From: Mordavella massiliensis
GTDB taxonomy: Bacteria > Bacillota > Clostridia > Lachnospirales > Lachnospiraceae
Assembly (NCBI RefSeq): GCF_016902415.1
Contig: NZ_JACJLV010000025.1
Location: 1 to 37,400 of the forward strand
DNA: 37,400 bases
Direction: 5' to 3'
Part shown: positions 30,778 through 37,400 of the stretch, piece by piece
How positions within the stretch are numbered: the first letter of the stretch is position 1
How the letters are laid out: each line of letters opens with the position of its first letter
The notes under the pieces: generated by a model
The model's database searches: none
The model's input: the letters and a program-made list of their open reading frames with translations, nothing else
Told to the model about the DNA's origin: nothing
Program-made: the position numbers and the translations under genes

Positions 30778-31167
30778 ATGAGAGAAGAGATTTTCCAGTA
30801 TGTGAAAAAGAAATATAAAGTGGAACCGGATTATCCATTTTCCACGGCGCCCACTTATCCGGTGCTGCGGCATAAGGATAACCGGAAGTGGTTCGCCCTG
30901 ATCATGGATATCTCAAGGGAGAAGCTGGGGCTGGAGGGCAGTGAGCACGTGGATATTATGAATGTGAAGCTGGGGGATTCCATGCTGGTGGATATGATCG
31001 TCCGGCAGCCGGGGTATTTCTACGGGTATCACATTACCAGAAGTAACTGGATCTCCATTCTGCTGGACGGGACGGTGCCGTTTGAGGAGATCTGTCAGTG
31101 GATCGATGAGAGCTATGCAGTGACTGCTTCCGGGAAGAAGGGGAAGAAGCGGAAATCCCAGGAATAG
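30778..31167 (+). CDS. MmcQ/YjbR family protein
   Basis: The 129-residue protein matches the YjbR fold of the double-winged type: REEIFQYVKKKYKVEPDYPF, then LRHKDNRKWFALIMDI, VDIMNVKLGD and PGYFYGYHITRSNWISILLDGTVP. The function of the family is unknown, possibly nucleic-acid binding. I prefer ATG 30778, six bases after GAGGGGGG, to ATG 30772, which would touch that site. A lysine-rich tail follows the conserved domain. It lies between thpR and the metallophosphoesterase in one likely transcript. Confidence 0.88.
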   Translation: MREEIFQYVKKKYKVEPDYPFSTAPTYPVLRHKDNRKWFALIMDISREKLGLEGSEHVDIMNVKLGDSMLVDMIVRQPGYFYGYHITRSNWISILLDGTVPFEEICQWIDESYAVTASGKKGKKRKSQE

Positions 31168-31188
31168 AGTATGCGTGGGAGGCGGAGT

Positions 31189-31905
31189 ATGAACGTATTG
31201 GTGATCCCGGACGTCCATCTGAAGCCGTGGATGTTTGAACGGGCGGAAGAAATCATGAAGAGAGGAACGGCAGAACGGGCGGTGTGTCTGATGGACATTC
31301 CGGACGACTGGAACCAGGAGTATAACCTGGAGCTGTACCGGGACACCTTCGACGCCGCGATCACATTTGCAAAGAGGTATCAGGATACCCTCTGGTGTTA
31401 CGGCAACCATGACCTGAGTTATCTGTGGAATAAACGGGAGAGCGGTTACAGCCCGGCGGCTGCATATACGGTGGTGAAGAAGCTGGATGAACTGGCGTGC
31501 GCGCTGCCGAAGGGAAACGAGATCCGCTACGTCCAGAAGATCGACCAGGTGGTCTTCTGCCACGGAGGGATCCTGGACTATTTTGTGAGAAACGCTGTGC
31601 CTGCCGCAAGCTATGATGATGTGGACGAGGTGGTCAGGACGCTTAATGGCCTGTCCTGGGAATATATGTGGAATAATTTCTCGCCCATATGGTACCGGCC
31701 CCAGGAATCGGTGGGGCAGATGTATAAGCCCAAAGAGCTTCTGCAGGTGGTGGGACATACCCCGGTGGAGCGGATATGCCGGGAGTGGAATGTGCTGTCC
31801 TGCGATGTGTTTTCTACCCACAGGGACGGAACGCCGGTGGGGACGGAGGAGTTCCTGGTGGTGGATACGGAGAGCTGGGAGTATGAAGGCGTGAAGGGGA
31901 GATAG
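31189..31905 (+). CDS. Metallophosphoesterase
   Basis: The 238-residue protein has the calcineurin-like motifs VLVIPDVHLKP (Asp 8, His 10), an altered second motif LMDIPDDW in place of GDxxDxG, CYGNHDLSY, VFCHGGI and VGHTPVE. The core metal site is therefore probably intact, although the second block is unusual. Its substrate is unknown; relatives act on nucleotides, RNA ends or protein phosphates. I chose ATG 31189 because GGGAGG precedes it, rather than ATG 31171, which would add six basic residues. Confidence 0.85.
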   Translation: MNVLVIPDVHLKPWMFERAEEIMKRGTAERAVCLMDIPDDWNQEYNLELYRDTFDAAITFAKRYQDTLWCYGNHDLSYLWNKRESGYSPAAAYTVVKKLDELACALPKGNEIRYVQKIDQVVFCHGGILDYFVRNAVPAASYDDVDEVVRTLNGLSWEYMWNNFSPIWYRPQESVGQMYKPKELLQVVGHTPVERICREWNVLSCDVFSTHRDGTPVGTEEFLVVDTESWEYEGVKGR

Positions 31906-31915
31906 GAGTAGGGAG

Positions 31916-33016
31916 ATGGGGAAAAAGAGAGGCGGGTTATTTGATTTTAACCGGGATGGGAAAGAAAGTATAGGCGAAATGTATGTGGCCTATCAGATGT
32001 ATCAGAAGTGGCTCAAGAGAAAAGAAGAGAAGAATTCCTCATACAAAGTGGATCCGTATGATTATAAGATGGAAGAACATGAGGATGAGGATATATTTCA
32101 GGAAGAAGATAATTCCTGGCGTGATTACTGCCAGGACGGATCTGAGTATGGAATCGATCCGGAGGACTTTGAGACAGAAGAGGAATATGATGAGGCGATC
32201 TGCGAGGCCCGGGAAGAGATGGAGGAGGAGACGATCACACTTTCCTTTTCCATATGTAATGAGGAGTATGAGCGGAAGGAAAGACAGCGGGCAGAATTTC
32301 TCAGAAGCGGAAAGGAACAGTTTATTCCAGCCCATTATCTGACGCTGGAAGGAGACTATCTGTATGCAAAGGCGATCAAAGATCACTTTACCATACCATG
32401 TGCGTTGCAGGATGAAACCGTAGAACGGGAGATGGAATTTGTCCAGATCCTGAAGAAATTAGCGCGGAGGGATATGAAGTTTTCCCTGCAGGTGTGGGAC
32501 TGGTGCCTGAAGAATTTCCTGCCCTTTTCCATATATGACGATTATTGCGAAAGGAATCTCTGTAAGGATGTGATCCTTGAACTTTGTGATTTCCCGGAGG
32601 GATTCACGGAGCAACTGGTCTGCTATCTGAAAGACCACCAGGAGTTTCTGTCGGAGATCATCCGCGCCGGGGATGAGCCGGTGTACGGCATGAGCGTGCT
32701 GATCACTGCCGCGATCCGGGGAAATGCACTGCTGGTGGCGGACGTCCTGTTTCGGTCGGAGTTAAAGAAAGCAGAAGGGGACTGGAAGGAGACCAATAAG
32801 CTGGCGGAAGATGTGATCTATGAATGCAAAGATTACGAAGAAGTTGAAACCATAGAGTATGTCCGGGACAATTATTTACCCTTGCTTGCAGAGGTCCCGG
32901 ACGGAAGTGCGTATGGGCTCAATCCCTTGTTCTATCAGACAGAGGAGGAATATCTGCAGGCATGGGAGAAACAGAATAAGGGCTGGAGAAGGTGGGATCA
33001 GAATAAAGAGATATGA
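31916..33016 (+). CDS. Acidic protein with an EF-hand-like loop and an ankyrin-like segment, function unknown
   Basis: The 366-residue protein starts with a loop DFNRDGKESIGE (residues 10-21) fitting the EF-hand spacing Asp-Asn-Asp-Gly-Ser-Glu, followed by MYVAYQMYQKWL. Two related motifs flank the main body: DGSEYGIDPEDFETEEEYDEA near residues 75-95, and DGSAYGLNPLFYQTEEEYLQA near residues 333-353. The segment YGMSVLITAAIRGNALLVADVL looks like one ankyrin repeat. No signal peptide is visible. Lachnospiraceae have many such uncharacterised proteins. The ATG follows GGAGTAGGGAG. It marks the start of the accessory region. Confidence 0.75.
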   Translation: MGKKRGGLFDFNRDGKESIGEMYVAYQMYQKWLKRKEEKNSSYKVDPYDYKMEEHEDEDIFQEEDNSWRDYCQDGSEYGIDPEDFETEEEYDEAICEAREEMEEETITLSFSICNEEYERKERQRAEFLRSGKEQFIPAHYLTLEGDYLYAKAIKDHFTIPCALQDETVEREMEFVQILKKLARRDMKFSLQVWDWCLKNFLPFSIYDDYCERNLCKDVILELCDFPEGFTEQLVCYLKDHQEFLSEIIRAGDEPVYGMSVLITAAIRGNALLVADVLFRSELKKAEGDWKETNKLAEDVIYECKDYEEVETIEYVRDNYLPLLAEVPDGSAYGLNPLFYQTEEEYLQAWEKQNKGWRRWDQNKEI

Positions 33017-33128
33017 AATCGAAGGCAGGGTGGTTGCAGCTGGTAAATGTACGCGTCATGCAGCGCCATATCCGATCGAAAAGATGAAAAATGATTCGGA
33101 AATTATGAAAAGAATGCTTGCGAAGTAA
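33009..33128 (+). pseudogene. Possible gene remnant between the EF-hand-like protein and the AlbA_2 protein
   Basis: A frame overlapping the previous stop reads RYEIEGRVVAAGKCTRHAAP, then YPIEKMKNDSEIMKRMLAK, to a stop at 33128. The composition looks protein-like, but I see no convincing start (a GTG at 33030 is possible) and no recognised family. It may be the tail of a degraded gene. Confidence 0.25.
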
Positions 33129-33193
33129 AAAAGAGTATTAAATAATAAATAGTAAGAATTTATATTAGCGGAAAAAGAATAAGGAGTAAAAAG

Positions 33194-34933
33194 GTGAATA
33201 GCAACACAATTATCGAATTGTTAAAAGTCGGAGAACGTATCAATTTAGAATGTAAAAAGGCAGAATCCAACTTGCCTAATTCTGTATGGGAAACATATTC
33301 TTCATTTGCAAACACAGATGGTGGCCTTATTTTGTTGGGCGTTGAAGAAGATTTGAAAGAAACGGATTTTGAAAAACGATTTACATTCGTATCGGTTAAA
33401 AATCCAGATCAAAGATTGAAGGATTTTTGGAATACAATTAACAGTGAAAAAGTAAGTAGCAATATTTTGGTTGATGCTGATGTGGGGGTCTGTGAAGTAA
33501 AAGGCGAGATTATTATGTGGATTCATGTTCCGCAGGCGGATTATCACAGTAAGCCGGTCTATATTAATGGCAATCCAATGAAGGGGACATTTAAGCGGAA
33601 TCATGAAGGTGATTATCATTGTACGGAAGATGAGATTAAAGCAATGCTGCGAGATGCCAGTGATTCTGGAAATGACGGTGGTTTGTTGACTGGCTATACC
33701 TTAGAGGATATAGATATGAATTCTTTACGTTCTTATCGTATAGAATTTGAACATTGCAATCCTGACCATATTTGGAACGGTAATGACGATCAGACTTTTT
33801 TGAAGAATATGGGAGGATATGCTATTAACAGATTGACGGAGAAAGGCTGGCTTACAGCAGCGGGATTGCTTATGTTTGGAAAAGGCCTGGCGATAAGAGA
33901 GCGTTTTGATAACATACGTATGGATTATATTGATGAAAGTAATCTCTTGGAAGGAAGCCGTTGGAGTGATCGACTTACTTATGATGGTATGTGGGAGAAT
34001 AATCTCTATAATTTTGTTCGTCAGGTAACACCGAAACTTGTTAATGGAATTAAACGTCCGTTTCGTTTGGAGGGGATGACACGAGTAGATGACACCCCGG
34101 TTCATAAGGCGATACGAGAGGCAGTGATTAATATGATTATTCACAGCGATTATCTTATCAATGGTGTTTTAAAAATTATAAAAAAGGATAACGGATTTTT
34201 GTTCGCCAATCCGGGAAATTTGAAACTTCCGATAATATCTATCTATGAAGGCGGCCATTCTGTGGCCAGGAATCCACGCATTCAACAGATGTTCAGGATG
34301 ATAGGTCTTGGCGATAATATAGGTTCGGGATTCCCGACAATTTTGGAGGCTTGGGGAGAAGAACAGTGGAGAAAGCCAGATTTAAGTCAGAATGAGGAAC
34401 TTCATCAAGTGGAATTGAAATTGTGGATGATTTCTCTTATGCCAAAAGAGTGTACAGAATATTTGAAAAAGCTGTTTGGAATAAAATATAGTCATTTAGA
34501 CAACAATTCTCAGATTATTCTTGGAACAGCTTATCTTGAAAACGGCGTTAGCAATGCCAGGATGCAGTCTGTTTTAGAATTACACAGTACAGAGATAGGA
34601 CATATTTTATCGAATCTTGTAGAGCAAAAAATGCTTATCGCAGATAAAAAAGGAAGATGGACAAGATATTATTTAAATCAGGAATATAAGATTGAACCTG
34701 AACAATACGAGATATCTGATTTTGAAAACTCAGATAAAAAGTTTAAGAATGAAACGGATAGAATTATTTTTGAATATATTAAGGTGAATGGTTTCATTAC
34801 TGTACATCAGGTTCTTGATATAACAAGAATTACTACAAATCAGGGAGCAAATGTTGCATTAGGACGATTGATTAATGCGGGAGTAGTTCAAAAAGTTCGT
34901 CAAGGGAGACATTTTATTTATCAATTGAAGTAG
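33194..34933 (+). CDS. Schlafen AlbA_2-domain ATP-binding regulator
   Basis: This 579-residue protein has an N-terminal AlbA_2 (Schlafen-type) domain, with NLECKKAESNLPNSVWETYSSF and ANTDGGLILLGVEE. A GHKL-like ATPase segment follows (IREAVINMIIHSDY, FANPGNLKLP and RNPRIQQMFRMIGLGDNIGSGFP). The C-terminus carries winged helices (about residues 430-579). Such proteins are common in mobile and defence regions; some are transcriptional regulators. The GTG start follows AAGGAG by eight bases. The gene is clearly AT-richer than those before 33 kb (codons such as AAT, TTA, GAT prevail), which suggests transfer. A very strong hairpin follows it. Confidence 0.88.
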   Translation: MNSNTIIELLKVGERINLECKKAESNLPNSVWETYSSFANTDGGLILLGVEEDLKETDFEKRFTFVSVKNPDQRLKDFWNTINSEKVSSNILVDADVGVCEVKGEIIMWIHVPQADYHSKPVYINGNPMKGTFKRNHEGDYHCTEDEIKAMLRDASDSGNDGGLLTGYTLEDIDMNSLRSYRIEFEHCNPDHIWNGNDDQTFLKNMGGYAINRLTEKGWLTAAGLLMFGKGLAIRERFDNIRMDYIDESNLLEGSRWSDRLTYDGMWENNLYNFVRQVTPKLVNGIKRPFRLEGMTRVDDTPVHKAIREAVINMIIHSDYLINGVLKIIKKDNGFLFANPGNLKLPIISIYEGGHSVARNPRIQQMFRMIGLGDNIGSGFPTILEAWGEEQWRKPDLSQNEELHQVELKLWMISLMPKECTEYLKKLFGIKYSHLDNNSQIILGTAYLENGVSNARMQSVLELHSTEIGHILSNLVEQKMLIADKKGRWTRYYLNQEYKIEPEQYEISDFENSDKKFKNETDRIIFEYIKVNGFITVHQVLDITRITTNQGANVALGRLINAGVVQKVRQGRHFIYQLK

Positions 34934-34939
34934 TAATAT

Positions 34940-34997
34940 ACCAACTGATACACCAACTAAATTTTATGATTCAGTTGGTGTATCAGTTGGTGTTTTT
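34940..34997 (+). terminator. 19-bp perfect inverted repeat with internal direct repeats and T run
   Basis: ACCAACTGATACACCAACT at 34940-34958 and its exact complement at 34973-34991 enclose a 14-base loop and are followed by GTTTTTC. Each arm contains ACCAACT twice. It will end the AlbA_2 transcript. The regular arm structure is unusual for a terminator and could also be a protein site. Confidence 0.8.
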
Positions 34998-35076
34998 CTA
35001 TTGGAGAAATAGGAGTCCTTTTTATGACACACCATAAGTGCTAGGCTGTAAAAAAGCATAGAAAGGTGTGTCCGAT

Positions 35077-35787
35077 ATGGAAGAAAAGCATTATCGGTAT
35101 TTCCTGATCAATCCGCGAAATGCCGGGAGAAAGCCGGGCCAGAAACAAAGATCGGCCGGAAAGCGGATTCTGTGGCAGGAGAAAAAACCGGATTCGCCGG
35201 TTCTGCCTCCTCCACCGCCGCCACCGTCACCGCCGATCAAAGTTACCCGCAATTTTGTCATAACGAAGAGTTCCGGGATCCTTCACGACCGGGAGTGCTT
35301 CTACGTCCGTAGGATCCGGCACGGCAGACAGATCAATAAGATCGAACCCGATACAGAGGTTCGTTTCTGCAAGTGGTGTCGGAGAAAGGCTGTCATACGA
35401 AATGGCGTGAAGGATGTATCAGACTGTGAGATCTGTGAAAAATTTTTTGATGAAAAACAGGTGAGCACCAGTCTTCTTACCAGACTTTTCGTTGAGAAAA
35501 GGGCACAGGCGAAAATGCTTCCGGTGGGAATCCGGATCTACTGTGGCGATGACCGCTGGAGGATCCGGTGGAAGAGCACGGAGGGGGCAAGTGTTCTGGA
35601 GCATAACAACTATGTACGGACGCTGGCGGGCGAGCGATATTTTACCAAGGGGTATCATGAGCAGCATATCCGACCGAATACGGTGACCAGTGCGCTTCGC
35701 TATTTGATGGCATATGATTATACGGCGCATCACAGGGAAGCGATGAAGAAAAAGGTGAGTCATGAATATGAAAAAAGTGCTTTGTAA
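35077..35787 (+). CDS. Proline-rich protein with cysteine pairs, function unknown
   Basis: The 236-residue protein has a basic N-terminus and a poly-proline run (PPPPPPPSPP at about residues 46-55). A cysteine- and histidine-containing segment follows: SSGILHDRECFYVRRI, FCKWCRRKAVIRNG and DCEICEKFF. The CxxC pairs could bind zinc. The second half (RIYCGDDRWRIRWKS and ERYFTKGYHEQHI) has no recognised motif. I do not know the family. I chose ATG 35077, with AGAAAGG about ten bases upstream, over the GTG at 35068. The 3' end overlaps the next gene by 26 bases. Confidence 0.65.
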   Translation: MEEKHYRYFLINPRNAGRKPGQKQRSAGKRILWQEKKPDSPVLPPPPPPPSPPIKVTRNFVITKSSGILHDRECFYVRRIRHGRQINKIEPDTEVRFCKWCRRKAVIRNGVKDVSDCEICEKFFDEKQVSTSLLTRLFVEKRAQAKMLPVGIRIYCGDDRWRIRWKSTEGASVLEHNNYVRTLAGERYFTKGYHEQHIRPNTVTSALRYLMAYDYTAHHREAMKKKVSHEYEKSAL

Positions 35788-36595
35788 AAGTGAAATTGAA
35801 TTTGTAAACGAAGTGGCGGATGACTGTATAAAGAATATGCGTAAAAAGGATAAAGAATATCTAATCGCAAATCCCTACACTCTTGATTATCATTTTACAT
35901 ATTGTCTGTACATTAGAAATCATTATATTCATAATAGGGATTTTTCAGAAGCACCTTTTTGGACAGAGCCGGATTATTTGTCATGTAGGATTATTCAGAT
36001 GATATTTTCAAGGCTTCTTCCGGAATATGACTACTATGATCGATTTATTGAAGGACTATACGACAGCAAACAATTTATAGAATTACGTAGGGAATATAAG
36101 GTTATATATGGGGAATATCCGGTTCGTCTTATAGAAAAGTATAAAGCCCTAACTAAAACAGGATCAGTACACTTGGCATCGGAAATGGATTTTGATGCTG
36201 AAACAGATTTTGACACAGGTGCTATTTCTGATGCAATAGATTCACTGATACACGAATTGGCCGAGCTTGTATGGCAAACGGATTCATTAAAGCAAACAGC
36301 TGAGGATTATGGCATTAGTTATGATTTGATTTCTGAGAATATTGAGAGGATTAAAGAGATATTTTTCACAGAAGAAGAATTTATCCCTCTTCAGGTTTGT
36401 TTTTTGCCTTATCGCGATAAAATAGGTCGGGAGCGTTATATTGAATACAGAAGGCTTTTGACAGCGCGGTTGAATGAAAATCCATGGCTGGTCGAAAAAT
36501 TGGATAAAAATTATTTTAAAGATAGGGTATTAGCGAGAACAGCCTTAAAATGTGGACAGGTATTAAAGTATCTCCCAATGTATCAGAATGATTAA
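35762..36595 (+). CDS. N-terminal part of a DUF4116-like protein interrupted by TAA
   Basis: This 277-residue frame opens with VNEVADDCIKNMRKKDKEY and contains DYHFTYCLYIRNHYI, weakly like DUF6794-type domains (F-H-x-G...W-I-R-N). The last 50 residues (ENPWLVEKLDKNYFKDRVLARTALK and GQVLKYLPMYQND) have the DUF4116 repeat pattern. The stop at 36593-36595 falls inside such a repeat. After one further codon the same frame reopens at ATG 36599 and continues the pattern. I read the two ORFs as one gene broken by a nonsense mutation; two coupled genes are possible. The region is AT-rich. Confidence 0.65.
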   Translation: MNMKKVLCKSEIEFVNEVADDCIKNMRKKDKEYLIANPYTLDYHFTYCLYIRNHYIHNRDFSEAPFWTEPDYLSCRIIQMIFSRLLPEYDYYDRFIEGLYDSKQFIELRREYKVIYGEYPVRLIEKYKALTKTGSVHLASEMDFDAETDFDTGAISDAIDSLIHELAELVWQTDSLKQTAEDYGISYDLISENIERIKEIFFTEEEFIPLQVCFLPYRDKIGRERYIEYRRLLTARLNENPWLVEKLDKNYFKDRVLARTALKCGQVLKYLPMYQND

Positions 36596-36598
36596 AAG

Positions 36599-37090
36599 AT
36601 GGTCAGGTTAAGTCTAAAACATGACGGAGAAGCAATACAATATGCGAATCAGCGTTTTCAAAAAGACCGTGAATGGATTAGATATGCTATTGAAAACTCA
36701 GAAGATGGGGTCATAATGTTTCTGGAATGTATGAAACCTTATAGAAAAGATAAAGAACTAGTTTATCTTGCATGTAAGGTTTGTCGATGGAATTTTGTCT
36801 ATATAGATGAATTTTTTCATGATGATTATGAGTTGGCGGAAATGTGTATGCAGCCAACAGGAGACCATAATACAATATATGATTATCTGAGCGAAAGATT
36901 GAAGAATAATAAAAACCTGGCCATGTTGGACTTGCAGGAGGACTATCCCCATACGGAGAGTTATTCTGCTGAATTAAAGGATGATGATGAGATTGCGGCC
37001 AGGCTCTATGAATTGCACGGGCTGGCTCCCTGGGCATGGCATTATATGAGTGAAAGGCTAAAGAAGAAGTATGGGATAGAAGAGGGGTAA
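36599..37090 (+). CDS. C-terminal part of the DUF4116-like protein after the in-frame stop
   Basis: The 163-residue frame continues the DUF4116 pattern without a gap: MVRLSLKHDGEAIQYANQRF, KDREWIRYAIENSEDGV and KDKELVYLACKVCRWNF. It ends with a different region (APWAWHYMSERLKKKYGI). It is in the same frame as the ORF ending at 36595, with one codon between the stop and this ATG. No ribosome binding site is visible before the ATG, so independent translation would depend on reinitiation. A C-terminal fragment is the simplest reading. Confidence 0.65.
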   Translation: MVRLSLKHDGEAIQYANQRFQKDREWIRYAIENSEDGVIMFLECMKPYRKDKELVYLACKVCRWNFVYIDEFFHDDYELAEMCMQPTGDHNTIYDYLSERLKNNKNLAMLDLQEDYPHTESYSAELKDDDEIAARLYELHGLAPWAWHYMSERLKKKYGIEEG

Positions 37091-37156
37091 GCACTACGTG
37101 CCCATTCAGAGATTGTGTTATGGATAATGAATGTTTAGGATAAAGGAAGTGTTGGT

Positions 37157-37400
37157 GTGGGTGCTTTTTACATTAATTTCTGCCTTGAAAATATAGAATA
37201 TGATGGAGAGTTTTACAGTGGTAAATTTTCTTCTCCAGATGTAGGGGGGTATTGTGAGGTTTTGTATGACAGAGTGACAAAGAAATTTGTGGAAATATGG
37301 GATAACAGTAAATTGGTAGAAGATATTTTGCCAATTGCAATATATTGGCTCGACTGGAAACTTGAAAAAATGGACATTTACGTAAAACGGAAAGTAAGAT
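37157..37400 (+). CDS. Start of an unidentified protein, 3' partial
   Basis: A GTG at 37157 with AAAGGAAG seven bases upstream opens a frame that stays open to the window end (81 codons). It begins VGAFYINFCLENIEYDGEFY (first residue Met in the protein), continues with FSSPDVGGYCEVLYDR and IWDNSKLVEDILP, and has a protein-like, acidic and aromatic composition. I do not recognise a family; small proteins of this look occur among immunity proteins of toxin loci. The gene is cut by the window edge. Confidence 0.6.
   Translation, partial: MGAFYINFCLENIEYDGEFYSGKFSSPDVGGYCEVLYDRVTKKFVEIWDNSKLVEDILPIAIYWLDWKLEKMDIYVKRKVR

Noticed and set aside
31189-31905. Phage-type serine/threonine phosphatase
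   Set aside because: The calcineurin-like motifs fit, but the second motif is altered and no phage genes surround it, so only the general family is supported.
34940-34991. Attachment site or transposon end formed by the 19-bp inverted repeat
   Set aside because: The repeat is followed by a T run, directly trails a gene stop, and no integrase, transposase or target duplication is nearby. Terminator is the simpler call, with the repeat structure noted as odd.

Overview
The window looks like a chromosome segment of an anaerobic Clostridia member, most probably Lachnospiraceae. This is inferred from moderate GC, strong AGGAGG ribosome binding sites, and families typical of that group: DUF3842, a radical-type 2-hydroxyacyl-CoA dehydratase with its activase, Lar nickel-pincer cofactor genes, AbiE and Uma2. 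No rRNA, tRNA, CRISPR array, integrase or intact insertion sequence was seen.

Layout. 1-2.3 kb: AbiEi/AbiEii type IV toxin-antitoxin pair (5' end cut by the window) followed by a WYL regulator. 2.4-3.8 kb: a 33-aa ORF, a fragment of a repeat-type surface protein, and a 5'-truncated EamA-like transporter on the minus strand. 3.9-9.4 kb: Crp/Fnr regulator, thioredoxin and BrnQ on divergent promoters, an XRE-Uma2 fusion, and an MsbA-type ABC exporter. 9.5-13 kb: DUF3842, a 2-hydroxyacyl-CoA dehydratase-like subunit, and a second subunit fused to its ATP-dependent activase. 13.0-19.7 kb: a perfect 42-bp palindrome, a structured leader, larE-larB-larC, and a nickel/peptide-type ABC importer in which the end of nikB, all of nikC and the start of nikD are missing.

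19.8-24.4 kb: a tightly packed four-gene operon made of a solute-binding/VWA lipoprotein, an XpaC-like membrane protein, a second solute-binding-like protein and TelA. It has no transporter permease or ATPase. I rate it the best candidate for an undescribed system. 24.7-27.9 kb: an OmpR-type two-component system, a small membrane protein behind tandem CTTCAGAA repeats (a likely target of that system), an SGNH hydrolase and a tautomerase-like protein. 28-30.1 kb: SPFH protein, ribbon-helix-helix protein and membrane protein, with two TGATATCA palindromes at the promoter. 30.2-31.9 kb: thpR, a YjbR protein and a metallophosphoesterase.

31.9-37.4 kb: an accessory region, AT-richer from 33.1 kb. 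It holds an EF-hand/ankyrin-like protein, a Schlafen-AlbA_2 ATPase regulator, a proline-rich cysteine protein, a DUF4116-like gene split by an in-frame TAA, and the start of a further gene.

How the genes fit together: larE/B/C would build the nickel-pincer nucleotide cofactor and the adjacent importer would supply nickel, but the importer is broken in this sequence and no larA is present. All family assignments were made by reading motifs; no database search was run.
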